From Litoribacter ruber (lineage in GTDB: Bacteria > Bacteroidota > Bacteroidia > Cytophagales > Cyclobacteriaceae), in the NCBI RefSeq assembly GCF_018500185.1, contig NZ_JAHBGI010000010.1:62001-126000 (forward strand): DNA of 64,000 nt, given 5' to 3'. Under the pieces are notes generated by a model, which worked only from the letters and a program-made list of their open reading frames with translations, ran no database searches and was not told where the DNA came from. This document shows positions 50,253-59,065 of this stretch, piece by piece. Numbering within the stretch: the stretch's first letter is position 1; each line of letters begins with the position of its first letter. A program made the translations under genes and the position numbers.

Positions 50253-51643
50253 GCTTCTTTTCTTACGATACTTGCGGTCATGACGGCTTCACAGACCAAT
50301 GTGTTGCCCACATATGCCTCGCCTTTCATTTTGGCTATACCTCTTCTGATCGGAGCCAAGAGCTCACATTTGAAAATCAGGGTATCACCAGGAAGTACCA
50401 TCTTTCTAAATTTGCAACTTTCAATTCCTAAAAAGTAGGTCCAGTAATTTTCAGGGTCATCCACAGTGCTCAAAACAAGGATTCCCCCAGTCTGTGCCAT
50501 GGCTTCCACTTGAAGTACTCCGGGCATCACCGGATTGTTTGGGAAATGCCCCATAAAGAACGGTTCGTTGATGGTCACGTTCTTCACACCGGCTACTACT
50601 GTATCGTCCAAATAAATGATTTTATCCAACAACTGGAAGGGATACCTGTGTGGCAATATATTGCTGATCTGATTGATGTCCAAAACAGGCGGAAGCTTTG
50701 GATCATAATGAGGGATGTGGCTAGGCCCGCTTTTCTCCATGGCTCTTTTCAGCTTTTTGGCAAAAGCCACATTGGCGGCATGGCCAGGTCGGGCCGCCAG
50801 AATCTGGGCCTTCAGAGGTCTTCCTACCAAAGCCAAATCCCCTACCACGTCCAAGAGTTTATGTCTGGCTGGCTCGTTTTTATAACGGAGCTCCACATTG
50901 TTCAAAATGCCTTCTTTTCGAACCTCAACCTTAGGTTTGTTGAACATTTTGGCCAAATTGGCCAATTCTGCTTCTTCCACCACGCGATCCACCACCACAA
51001 TGGCATTGTTTAGATCGCCACCTTTAATCAGGTTCTGGTTATATAGCATTTCCAATTCATGCAAAAAGCAGAAAGTCCTACAAGAGGCAATCTCATTTTT
51101 GAATTGGCTGATGTCGGTAATGGAGGCGTGCTGGCTTCCCAAAACAGGGGAATTGTAATCCACCATTACGGTCACTCTATAGTCGTCGAGGGGCAGAGCT
51201 GCCATTTCCACTTCCCGCTCGGAATCTCTGTAATGGATACTTTCGGGAACTTCAAAGAATCTTCTCAAGGCATTCTGCTCTTGAAATCCTGCATCCTCCA
51301 AGATATTGATAAACTGGATGGAGCTGCCGTCCATGATAGGGGGCTCGGGGCCATCCAGCTGTATAAGTACATTGTCAATCTCAAGACCAACCAATGCTGC
51401 CAATACGTGCTCAACGGTGAAAACCCTAGCTCCGCCCTGCTCGAGGGTGGTACCGCGGGATACGTCCACTACATTGTCCACGTCCGCATCTATGATAGGC
51501 TGGCCTTCCAAGTCAGTCCTTTGGAACTTGTAGCCATGGTTTGGTGGGGCAGGGACAAAAGTCATGTTGGTGACTACTCCTGTATGTAGGCCCACGCCTG
51601 ACACGGATACTTGCTTTCCTATGGTATGCTGTTTTACTTTCAT
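50249..51643 (-). CDS. lpxC-fabZ: Fused UDP-3-O-acyl-GlcNAc deacetylase / 3-hydroxyacyl-ACP dehydratase
   Basis: This 464-residue bifunctional protein is typical of Bacteroidota. Residues 1-300 are LpxC with its zinc ligands (His in FTVEHVLAALVG near 78, His and Asp in RHKLLDVVGDLAL, and the catalytic His in PGHAANVAF). Residues 320-464 are FabZ (ILPHRYPFQLLDKI, then MGHFPNNPVMPGVLQVEAMA with the catalytic His and Glu). It links the committed step of lipid A synthesis with dehydration of beta-hydroxyacyl-ACP, so one polypeptide sits at the branch point between the two pathways. It lies between lpxD and lpxA. Confidence 0.97.
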   Translation of the reverse strand: MKVKQHTIGKQVSVSGVGLHTGVVTNMTFVPAPPNHGYKFQRTDLEGQPIIDADVDNVVDVSRGTTLEQGGARVFTVEHVLAALVGLEIDNVLIQLDGPEPPIMDGSSIQFINILEDAGFQEQNALRRFFEVPESIHYRDSEREVEMAALPLDDYRVTVMVDYNSPVLGSQHASITDISQFKNEIASCRTFCFLHELEMLYNQNLIKGGDLNNAIVVVDRVVEEAELANLAKMFNKPKVEVRKEGILNNVELRYKNEPARHKLLDVVGDLALVGRPLKAQILAARPGHAANVAFAKKLKRAMEKSGPSHIPHYDPKLPPVLDINQISNILPHRYPFQLLDKIIYLDDTVVAGVKNVTINEPFFMGHFPNNPVMPGVLQVEAMAQTGGILVLSTVDDPENYWTYFLGIESCKFRKMVLPGDTLIFKCELLAPIRRGIAKMKGEAYVGNTLVCEAVMTASIVRKEA

Positions 51644-51695
51644 TCAGAATATTTCTTTTCGAAGGGTCGAAATTCTTTTGGAACAAGCTCCAAAT

Positions 51696-52718
51696 TTATT
51701 GTTTTTTTTCTAGATCTTTCAATTTGTTTTGAAGCTCTGGCAATTTTCTAAAAACCGCGTAGGATTTCAGAAAGTCTTTGATGTCCATAGCCATGTAGCC
51801 CAAAAGGGTGTTGCCGGGCTTGGTGATAGACTTTGAAATCCCTGTATTTGCTCCAATTGTGGTGTTGTCGGCAATTTTCAAATGTCCAACAATCCCTGCT
51901 TTTCCGGCGATTATGCAGTTCTTTCCTATTTCGGTGGAACCAGAGATTCCAGCCTGGGCGGCAATTACCGTGTTTTCGCCGATTACCACATTATGGGCAA
52001 TTTGCACAAGGTTGTCAATTTTCACGCCTTTTTTGACGATCGTTGACCCCATCGTGGCCCTGTCCAAGGTGGAGTTTGCCCCAATGCTTACATTGTCTTC
52101 CAATACCACGTTGCCGAGTTGGGGGATGTTTTTATAGGTGCCGTCAGCCTGTGGGGCAAAGCCAAAACCGTCGGCGCCAACTACCGCATTGGCGTGGACA
52201 TCACAGTTGTTGCCGATCACACAGTCGTTGAGGATTCTTGCACCAGAGAAGATTTTACAGTTGTCGCCAATAGTCACATTGTCCCCAATAAATGCCTGGG
52301 GGTGGATTTTGGTGTTTTTTCCGATTTTGGTGTTTTTCCCGATATGGGAAAAAGCGCCGCGATAGCCATTTTCACCCATGGTACTGGTGGGGTCCATGTA
52401 GGAAGGTTGCTCTACGCCCAGCTTGTCTTCCTTGATCATCATTTCATAAGCTTCCAGCAATTGGGTAAAACCTATATAGGGATCTTCAACTTTGATCAGG
52501 GTGGTGTTATAATCCTTGGAAGGGCTAAAACTGTCGGCTACAATCACCGCACTTGCTTTGGTGGTATAAAGGTAGTTTTCGTATTTCAGGTTGGAAAGAA
52601 AACTGATTCCCCCGGGGCTGCCTTCTTGGATTTTGTCCAGTCTGCTTACCTTTTGAGAACCATCGCCTTCTACTTTGCCATTCAAAAGTTCAGCTACTTG
52701 ACTGATGGTAAATTCCAT
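51696..52718 (-). CDS. lpxD: UDP-3-O-(3-hydroxyacyl)glucosamine N-acyltransferase
   Basis: This 340-residue enzyme catalyses the third step of lipid A synthesis. It has the N-terminal uridine-binding domain (residues 1-100, SQVAELLNGKVEGDG) and a long left-handed beta-helix with the catalytic His in VQIAHNVVIGENTVIAAQAG near 240. A C-terminal helix (FRKLPELQNKLKDLEKKQ) completes it. It lies 53 bases upstream of lpxC-fabZ and 28 bases downstream of the HD-domain gene. Confidence 0.96.
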   Translation of the reverse strand: MEFTISQVAELLNGKVEGDGSQKVSRLDKIQEGSPGGISFLSNLKYENYLYTTKASAVIVADSFSPSKDYNTTLIKVEDPYIGFTQLLEAYEMMIKEDKLGVEQPSYMDPTSTMGENGYRGAFSHIGKNTKIGKNTKIHPQAFIGDNVTIGDNCKIFSGARILNDCVIGNNCDVHANAVVGADGFGFAPQADGTYKNIPQLGNVVLEDNVSIGANSTLDRATMGSTIVKKGVKIDNLVQIAHNVVIGENTVIAAQAGISGSTEIGKNCIIAGKAGIVGHLKIADNTTIGANTGISKSITKPGNTLLGYMAMDIKDFLKSYAVFRKLPELQNKLKDLEKKQ

Positions 52719-52745
52719 GGATGTTAATTTTATGTTGGCTCAAAG

Positions 52746-53966
52746 TTAAATTTTTTTGGCTCGACAAGCGTAATACTTTTTTACAATTTTGCTCATAGCT
52801 TTGATGTTTGGTAAGTCAGCCGCTTGGGCCACATCGATCACCTGACCTTTTTTTGTGTAGATCAGGATGCTGTCTTTGGCCACATACGCATTGTTGCTGA
52901 TGCTGCCATAAGAAAAGAAATAGGGGAGGTATGCTTCCGGAATGTCCAGTTTCTGGATGGTTTTCTTTTTCATTTCCTCTAGTTGCGATTTTTCAATAGG
53001 GGAGCTTACCAGGTCAACTTTGAAAAGGTTGCGTGTCAAAAACATGTTGGAAATAGTTTTGAGCACAAAGTCCTCATTGGACTTCCAAAGTTTTACAGCC
53101 CCCCAAATATCAAAATCATCAAGCTGGGTGAAAATATCAAGAAGCTCTTTGGAGTTTTGAAAATCCTCTACTGTATAATCGTATTTGAGCAAATGGATGA
53201 GTTCGTCGGTTCCATTAAGGTTAACGCCGGATTGCTGTACTTCTTTTGCCCGGCTGATTAAATTGATGAGCATTTTTTCCGCGCTCACGGTGGTTTTGTG
53301 CAGGTATACCTGCCAATACATTAGCCTTCTGGCACTTAGGAAATTTTCAATGCTGTAGATTCCTTTTTCCTCAATAACCAAGGCATCATCTTTGATGTTC
53401 ATCATCTTGATAATCCTGTCCGCCCCGATGGTACCTTCGGAGACCCCAGTGAAGAAACAGTCACGTTGGAGGTAGTCCAAGCGGTCTATGTCCAGTTGGC
53501 TGGATACCAGTTGATGGAAAAACTTCCGCTCGTATCGCCCGGTAAAGATCTTGATGGCCAGTTCCAGCTGGTTGTTAAACTCCTTATTGAGCGCCTCAAT
53601 GATCAGCAGGGAGAGTTTCTCATGGTGGATGTCCTTGAGCAGGCTAAATTCCAATGCATGGGAAAACGGCCCGTGGCCGATATCATGGAGCAAAATAGCA
53701 ATAAGAGAAGCTTCATACTCCTCATTGCTGATTTCGTGGCCTTTATTTCGTAAATTGTCAAGAGTAATGCTCATCAGGTGCATGGCTCCCAAGGCATGGT
53801 GAAACCTGGTGTGCAGTGCCCCCGGATAAATGAAATCCGTCAAACCCAGCTGTTTGATTCTACGTAACCTTTGAAAGTAGGGGTGATCAATGATGGCGAA
53901 AATGAGCTCGCTGGGAATGGTTATAAAACCATAGACAGGATCGTTGAGTATTTTATGGCTGTTCAA
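52746..53966 (-). CDS. HD-domain phosphohydrolase (dGTPase-like, COG1078 type)
   Basis: This 406-residue protein has the HD metal-binding residues in order: His and Arg in HTRFHHALGAMHL near 54-66, HD in LLHDIGHGPFSHALE near 92-106 and a later Asp in LDIDRLDYLQRDCFF near 157-171. This order is typical of dGTP triphosphohydrolase-like/COG1078 proteins (YwfO, SAMHD1 relatives). It is the first gene of the lpxD operon and is divergent from porX. Conserved linkage to lipid A genes is common in Bacteroidota, but the reason is unknown. Confidence 0.9.
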   Translation of the reverse strand: MNSHKILNDPVYGFITIPSELIFAIIDHPYFQRLRRIKQLGLTDFIYPGALHTRFHHALGAMHLMSITLDNLRNKGHEISNEEYEASLIAILLHDIGHGPFSHALEFSLLKDIHHEKLSLLIIEALNKEFNNQLELAIKIFTGRYERKFFHQLVSSQLDIDRLDYLQRDCFFTGVSEGTIGADRIIKMMNIKDDALVIEEKGIYSIENFLSARRLMYWQVYLHKTTVSAEKMLINLISRAKEVQQSGVNLNGTDELIHLLKYDYTVEDFQNSKELLDIFTQLDDFDIWGAVKLWKSNEDFVLKTISNMFLTRNLFKVDLVSSPIEKSQLEEMKKKTIQKLDIPEAYLPYFFSYGSISNNAYVAKDSILIYTKKGQVIDVAQAADLPNIKAMSKIVKKYYACRAKKI

Positions 53967-54032
53967 TGGCCTTTATTTTTTGTGAGTAATAACAAAAGTA
54001 ATTATAATTTTAAAAGATATAAACCAAATAAT

Positions 54033-55592
54033 ATGCAAAAATTCAAAATCCTTTGGGCTGATGACGAAATTGATCTACTGAAACCCCATATCATGTTTTT
54101 GGAACAAAAAGGCTACGAGATTACCACCGTCAACAGCGGTGTGGATGCCGTGGAGAAAGTGGAGGAGAGCAATTTTGATGTGATCTTTTTGGACGAAATG
54201 ATGCCTGGCATGACCGGTTTGGAAACCCTCCAGCAGGTCAAGATTTTGAAACCGCAAACACCCGTGGTGATGATCACCAAAAGTGAAGAGGAGCATATTA
54301 TGGATGATGCCATCGGCGGAAAAATCGCCGATTACCTTATCAAACCTATTAACCCCAACCAGATCCTGCTTTCCGTCAAGAAGATCCTTCAGAATAAAAG
54401 ATTGATCACTGAGAAAACAAACCTGAGTTATCAGCAGGATTTCAGGAATATCAGCATGGCTTACAATGATGCCATTGATCATGATGAGTGGGCCGATATT
54501 TATACCAAGCTGGTATATTGGGAACTGGAGATCGACAAGACGGAAAACAAGAGCATGCAGGAAGTGCTCGACACCCAAAAAACGGAGGCCAACGCCAACT
54601 TTGCCAAATTCATCAAGGAAAACTACCTTGATTGGCTCAATGAAAAAGGGATAGACAAACCCATTCTTTCCCATCAGGTGATGCGGGAAAAGGTTTTTCC
54701 GAAGCTTCAAGAAGGGAAACCCCTGTTTTTTATCGTTATTGATAACCTTCGTCTTGACCAGTGGGAGGTAATCGAACCTTTGCTTTCTACCCATTTTGTA
54801 GTGCAGAGCGATGAGACGTATTACAGTATTTTGCCCACCACTACGGCATATGCCAGAAATGCCCTATTTAGTGGTATGATGCCTATGGACATGGCAAGGT
54901 TCCATCCCGACCTGTGGGAAGGGGAGGATACCGATGAGGGCAAGAATAACCACGAAGAGGAGTTTTTGAATGAAAATATCAAGAGAAACAAGCTTAACAT
55001 AAAGAGCAGTTACCATAAAATCCTACAGGCGCATCAGGGCAAGGCCGTGGTGGATGCTTTTCCCAATCTGATGAATAATGACCTGAACGTGTTGGTATAC
55101 AATTTTGTGGACATGCTTTCGCACGCCCGAACGGACATGAAAATGATCCGTGAGCTGGCTCCGAACGAATCCGCATATAGGTCCCTAACGGAAAGCTGGT
55201 TTACCCATTCCTCCCTCTTTGAGCTGTTGAAGAAAATAAGCGATGCTGGAGCCGATGTAATTATTACCACTGATCACGGGACCAAAAGGGTGCACCGCCC
55301 TTACAAAATAATCGGCGATAGGACTGTAACGACCAACTTGCGATACAAGCAGGGGAAGAATCTAAATTTTGAATCCGGAAAGGTTTTCGAGATCAGAAAA
55401 CCGGAAGATGCCAAGCTTCCGAAATTTAATGTTTCAACAAGTTATGTTTTTGCCGTAGAAGACTATTTCTTTGCATATCCTAATAATTACAATTATTATG
55501 TAAATTACTACAAGGACACCTTCCAGCATGGCGGCGTATCGCTTGAGGAAGTAATTGTGCCTTTGGTACATCTTTCACCGAAGAAATATTGA
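54033..55592 (+). CDS. porX: PorX: response regulator with PglZ domain (type IX secretion control)
   Basis: From the ATG at 54033 the protein has 519 residues, the normal length. The frame is open upstream to 53871 but that part overlaps the divergent HD gene. A receiver domain (1-120) has DD in LWADDEIDLL, the phosphoacceptor Asp in FLDEMMPGMTG near residue 53 and Lys in YLIKPINP. After a helical linker, a PglZ/alkaline-phosphatase-like domain (200-519) has VIDNLRLDQWE, LPTTTAYARNALFSG and IITTDHGTKRVHRP, with metal-binding Asp/His residues. In Porphyromonas and Flavobacterium, PorX with its kinase PorY controls type IX secretion and gliding genes; recent work found phosphodiesterase activity on oligonucleotides. 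It is followed by tsaE. Confidence 0.92.
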   Translation: MQKFKILWADDEIDLLKPHIMFLEQKGYEITTVNSGVDAVEKVEESNFDVIFLDEMMPGMTGLETLQQVKILKPQTPVVMITKSEEEHIMDDAIGGKIADYLIKPINPNQILLSVKKILQNKRLITEKTNLSYQQDFRNISMAYNDAIDHDEWADIYTKLVYWELEIDKTENKSMQEVLDTQKTEANANFAKFIKENYLDWLNEKGIDKPILSHQVMREKVFPKLQEGKPLFFIVIDNLRLDQWEVIEPLLSTHFVVQSDETYYSILPTTTAYARNALFSGMMPMDMARFHPDLWEGEDTDEGKNNHEEEFLNENIKRNKLNIKSSYHKILQAHQGKAVVDAFPNLMNNDLNVLVYNFVDMLSHARTDMKMIRELAPNESAYRSLTESWFTHSSLFELLKKISDAGADVIITTDHGTKRVHRPYKIIGDRTVTTNLRYKQGKNLNFESGKVFEIRKPEDAKLPKFNVSTSYVFAVEDYFFAYPNNYNYYVNYYKDTFQHGGVSLEEVIVPLVHLSPKKY

Positions 55593-55593
55593 T

Positions 55594-56028
55594 TTGGAAG
55601 AAATAAGTTATGATGGTCTAGAGGAACTGCCTCAGGTAGCGAAAACCTTGATGGAAACTTGCAAAGAGGATAAGATCTGGGTTTTCAAAGGTGACATGGG
55701 GGCAGGCAAGACCACCCTGATCAAGGAGCTGGCCAGGCAGCACGGGGTGGTTGACAATGTCAGCAGCCCAACCTTCTCCATTGTAAATGAATACCAGAAT
55801 ACAAGCGGGGATTTGTTTTATCATTTCGATTTCTACAGGCTCGATGATCCTGATGAAGCGTTGGAAATCGGGATTGATGACTATTTTTATAGCGGCAATC
55901 CATGTTGGATAGAGTGGGGTGAAAAAGTCGCCGAATATATTCCGGAGGATTTTGTGCTGATTGAAATCAACAGCGATCTTTCCGGCAAAAGAAACATTCA
56001 AATAAAGACAGTTAGGGATGGTAGCTAA
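55594..56028 (+). CDS. tsaE: tRNA N6-adenosine threonylcarbamoyltransferase complex ATPase TsaE
   Basis: TsaE drives the TsaBD complex that makes t6A in ANN-decoding tRNAs. Walker A is in FKGDMGAGKTTLIKEL, and NVSSPTFSIVNEY, FYHFDFYRL and WIEWGEKV are its family motifs. No in-frame ATG lies before the Walker region at a sensible distance. The likely start is TTG at 55594, one base after the porX stop, giving 144 residues; another in-frame TTG (55555) lies inside porX. Its last bases overlap the alanine dehydrogenase gene if that starts at 56018. Confidence 0.94.
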   Translation: MEEISYDGLEELPQVAKTLMETCKEDKIWVFKGDMGAGKTTLIKELARQHGVVDNVSSPTFSIVNEYQNTSGDLFYHFDFYRLDDPDEALEIGIDDYFYSGNPCWIEWGEKVAEYIPEDFVLIEINSDLSGKRNIQIKTVRDGS

Positions 56029-57232
56029 AATGGCCGAGATCACTAAGGAAGCGGGTATATATCCCCAAGAGGCACTAGCCAAAGTAAAAAAGTCCAACAA
56101 TTCACTGTTGATCGGATTGCCCCGTGAGGTGGCGTTTCAGGAAAAGCGTGTGGTGCTCACTCCCGAAGCCGTGGCGCTATTGGTCAACAACGGGCAGCGC
56201 GTGATGGTGGAGTCCAATGCAGGCAAACTTTCCAAATTTACCGACAAGGACTATTCTGATGCGGGAGCCAAGGTGGTCTATAGTGCCAAAGAAGCCTTTG
56301 ATGCTGAAATTGTGCTAAAGGTAGAGCCCCCGAAGGAAGATGAAATAGCCATGATGAAACCCGGTGCCTGCCTCATTTCTGCTCTACAGCTAGGAAAGCA
56401 GAATGCTGACTATATACATGCCTTGAACAGGAAAAAGGTTACCGCGGTGGCCTTCGAAAACTTGGAAGACAAGGTGGGGGGTATGCCGGTGGTGCGGGCC
56501 ATGAGCGAAATTGCCGGTAGCACGGTGATGCTGGTGGCGGCCGAGTATTTGAGTAGCGTAAATGATGGAAAAGGGCTGATTTTGGGGGGGATCACCGGTG
56601 TGCCGCCTACACAAGTGGTGATCATTGGTGCGGGCACGGTGGCTGAATATGCCGCCCGAACAGCCTTGGGCCTTGGTGCCACTATCCGTATCTTCGATAA
56701 TCATATCTACAAGCTTCGTAGAATCAAGCAACTGCTTGGTCAGCAGGTGTATACTTCCACGATTGATAACTATACGTTGGGTCAGGCTTTGAAAGAGGCA
56801 GACGTGGTGATAGGAGCCTTAAGGGCCGAAAAGGGAAAAACTAAGGTGGTTGTTTCGGACGAAATGGTCGCCGCTATGATGCCTGGAAGTATCATCATAG
56901 ATGTAAGTATCGATCAGGGCGGATGTGTGGAAACCTCAGAGATGACAACCCACAGCAATCCGACTTTTACAAAATATGATGTGATCCACTATTGTGTGCC
57001 GAATATCGCATCCCGGGTAGCAAGGACAGCTTCCGTGGCCCTGAGCAATATTTTCACACCCATTCTCCTCCAAATGGCTGACCTCGGTGGAGCCGAGGAG
57101 ATGATTTTCAATTACAAGTGGTTTATGAAAGGAGTATATACTTATAGAGGTAGCCTGACCAATGCTCACTTGGCTAGGAAATTCTCCATGTCTCACAAGG
57201 AATTGCAGCTATTGCTAGCTGCAAGGTATTAG
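56018..57232 (+). CDS. ald: Alanine dehydrogenase
   Basis: This 404-residue protein catalyses NAD-dependent deamination of alanine to pyruvate. The substrate-binding N-terminal motif is GLPREVAFQEKRVVLTPEAV near residues 30-50. The Rossmann loop is VVIIGAGTVAEYAARTALGL near 205-224, and VSIDQGGCVETSEMTTHSNP is the conserved active-site segment. The start is either ATG 56018 (overlapping tsaE) or ATG 56030 (MAEITKEAG). The N-terminal extension of about 20 residues is longer than in Bacillus Ald. The 3' end overlaps the convergent response regulator gene by 4 bases. Confidence 0.93.
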   Translation: MVAKMAEITKEAGIYPQEALAKVKKSNNSLLIGLPREVAFQEKRVVLTPEAVALLVNNGQRVMVESNAGKLSKFTDKDYSDAGAKVVYSAKEAFDAEIVLKVEPPKEDEIAMMKPGACLISALQLGKQNADYIHALNRKKVTAVAFENLEDKVGGMPVVRAMSEIAGSTVMLVAAEYLSSVNDGKGLILGGITGVPPTQVVIIGAGTVAEYAARTALGLGATIRIFDNHIYKLRRIKQLLGQQVYTSTIDNYTLGQALKEADVVIGALRAEKGKTKVVVSDEMVAAMMPGSIIIDVSIDQGGCVETSEMTTHSNPTFTKYDVIHYCVPNIASRVARTASVALSNIFTPILLQMADLGGAEEMIFNYKWFMKGVYTYRGSLTNAHLARKFSMSHKELQLLLAARY

Positions 57233-57699
57233 GAAAGAAGGTTTTGTCTCAAAAGGAACTCTAGTTGATCATTGGCTTTTAGCAAGCTTCTGGTCAACTG
57301 GTCATTTTTTCTCCTTAAGTCAAATACTTCGTAAGCATTTTTCACGACTGTTCTCATATAATCTTCATCCCAAGGTTTGGTCAGGTAATGGTACACCTGG
57401 CCTTTGTTGATGGCGTCAATTACAGCCTGGATATCTGTATAGCCAGTCAATAGAATACGCATAGGATCAGGATAGTCCGGAATGATGGATTCCAAGAACT
57501 CCACGCCAGTTTCATTGGGCATCCTTTGGTCAGTAATGATGATTTCAACTGTTTGGTTTTCAAGGATTTTTCGGGCTTCCTCAGCTGACTCAGCGATAAA
57601 AATCTGATAGTTTCTTCTAAAGGTAGCTTTGAATGCCTGCAGGTTGTTCACCTCATCGTCCACATAAAGGACTTTTATTTTTTCGTTTACTTCTTCCAT
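57229..57699 (-). CDS. Single-domain response regulator
   Basis: This 156-residue protein is a receiver domain with a short helical tail. DD is in VLYVDDEVNN near residues 14-18, the phosphoacceptor Asp in IITDQRMPNETG near 58, then ILLTGYTDIQAVIDAINKGQ and the Lys of YLTKPWDED. The tail (NDQLTRSLLKANDQLEFLLR) can form a coiled coil. The receiver is closely similar in pattern to that of the hybrid at 61893-63008 (DQRMP-E-TGVEF, LLTGY-DI--VIDAINKG-VY, KPW). It is divergent from the ThiF-like gene (250 bases between) and converges with ald. It is likely part of the signalling locus next to it. Confidence 0.92.
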   Translation of the reverse strand: MEEVNEKIKVLYVDDEVNNLQAFKATFRRNYQIFIAESAEEARKILENQTVEIIITDQRMPNETGVEFLESIIPDYPDPMRILLTGYTDIQAVIDAINKGQVYHYLTKPWDEDYMRTVVKNAYEVFDLRRKNDQLTRSLLKANDQLEFLLRQNLLS

Positions 57700-57949
57700 T
57701 ATCAGTAATTGATCTTCACTTGGGATTTGGTTGCTAAATTAGAGAAAATTTTGAATTTGCCTTCAGGTATTTAGCTGAACCTTTTGAAATTATTTTTGAT
57801 AATATACAAAAAATGAAATTTTATTGAGGTAGAAGGCGGTAAAAATGTCCATGAAATGCATTTTTTGCCGTTTGAATAAATTATTGTGCGAAATCTATAA
57901 AAATATGACTTCTAAAATATAACTTTACTGCCATATCAGCTTACAAAAA

Positions 57950-59065
57950 ATGCAATTCATGGAAGGTATTTTGGCCCCAACCCATAAAAAAGTAGCGTAC
58001 AAGGCGGTTGTTTTGGATCCCCAGTCCCAAACTGACCAAGCCCAGATTGATGAACTTTTGGCCCAACCTTATGTCACTTTAATTGACACATCCTTGAGTC
58101 AAGTTGAGGAATTGATCAAGATCAATAATCCTACCGAAAAATTTGCTCCTGAAATTTTAACCCTAAAAGCAACTCAGTTTCTTGAAGAGAAAGGAAAGGC
58201 GGCTTTATTTAATTTTGTGTTTTATCCATGGAGAAACACACTAACGGTTTTACTCAAGGAAAAGGAATTCTCCCATTTGAGGACTTCCAGAAATAAATAC
58301 AAGATCACCCAAGAAGAACAGGATGTGCTGTCTACGAAAATCATCGGGGTGGTTGGGTTATCTGTAGGACAAAGTGTGGCGTTGAGTTTGGCCATGGAGC
58401 GCGGTTTTGGGGAGTTGCGGATTGCTGATTTTGACACTTTGGAGTTGAGCAACATGAACAGAATCAGGACCAGCGTAGTGAACTTGGGCGAACCAAAGAC
58501 CAGAATCGTAGCTAGGGAAATTGCGGAAATAGACCCCTATCTGAAAGTAACTTTATTTGAGGATGGATTGACCGAGGATAATATGGACGCATTTTTTGAA
58601 AAAGGAGGCAAATTAGACCTATTAATAGAGGAATGTGACAGTTTGCCTATAAAGCTTACCAGTAGGTTGAAAGCCAAATCTTTAGGTATTCCTGTTTTGA
58701 TGGATACCAGCGATCGTGGTATGATTGACATAGAAAGATTTGATTTGGAAAGAGAAAGGCCTATATTTCATGGGAAATTAAAGGAGTTTGGGGAAGAATC
58801 TACTTTGAAATCAATTGTAGCAGAGAAATATAAAGAATTATTATTTTCTATTTTAGATATAGAAAAGATTTCTGATAGGGCAAAGATTAGTCTGGGAGAA
58901 GTTGGGAAAAGTTTAACAACTTGGCCTCAGACAGCCACTTCAGTTTTATTGGGAGGTGCGGCGACGGCATATTACTCTAGATTAATTCTCACAAAGAACA
59001 TTAGTAACTCTACTAGGCTTTACGTAGATTTGGACGCATTTATTAAGGATCAAAATGAAGGTTAA
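57950..59065 (+). CDS. ThiF/E1-like adenylyltransferase, Rv1355c-type N-terminal half
   Basis: This 371-residue protein has a helical N-terminal part (1-125, with NFVFYPWRNTLTVLLKEKEF and HLRTSRNKYKITQEEQ) and an E1/ThiF Rossmann domain from about 128. The domain shows IIGVVGLSVGQSVALSLAM near 130-148, IADFDTLELSNMNRIRTSV near 159-177 and the EECDSLPIK segment near 224. This combination is that of Rv1355c-type proteins, which normally continue with a nitroreductase domain of some 300 residues; here the protein stops. No catalytic Cys or zinc CxxC pairs are visible, so only adenylation seems likely. The last 11 bases overlap the acyltransferase gene. Base composition drops sharply to AT-rich from about 58760. 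Confidence 0.83.
   Translation: MQFMEGILAPTHKKVAYKAVVLDPQSQTDQAQIDELLAQPYVTLIDTSLSQVEELIKINNPTEKFAPEILTLKATQFLEEKGKAALFNFVFYPWRNTLTVLLKEKEFSHLRTSRNKYKITQEEQDVLSTKIIGVVGLSVGQSVALSLAMERGFGELRIADFDTLELSNMNRIRTSVVNLGEPKTRIVAREIAEIDPYLKVTLFEDGLTEDNMDAFFEKGGKLDLLIEECDSLPIKLTSRLKAKSLGIPVLMDTSDRGMIDIERFDLERERPIFHGKLKEFGEESTLKSIVAEKYKELLFSILDIEKISDRAKISLGEVGKSLTTWPQTATSVLLGGAATAYYSRLILTKNISNSTRLYVDLDAFIKDQNEG

Noticed and set aside
52119-52727. 202-codon open frame antisense to lpxD
   Set aside because: It is an artefact of the regular hexapeptide-repeat coding pattern of lpxD read in reverse.
53871-54032. N-terminal extension of PorX
   Set aside because: It overlaps the divergent HD-domain gene and precedes the normal start of the receiver domain by 54 residues.
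54075-54794. 239-codon open frame antisense to porX
   Set aside because: porX is well supported by receiver and PglZ motifs; the antisense frame has no family pattern.
57700-57949. Riboswitch or small RNA in the gap between the receiver and ThiF-like genes
   Set aside because: The region is AT-rich with no stable long stem or known aptamer pattern that I can see; it is most simply a divergent promoter region.
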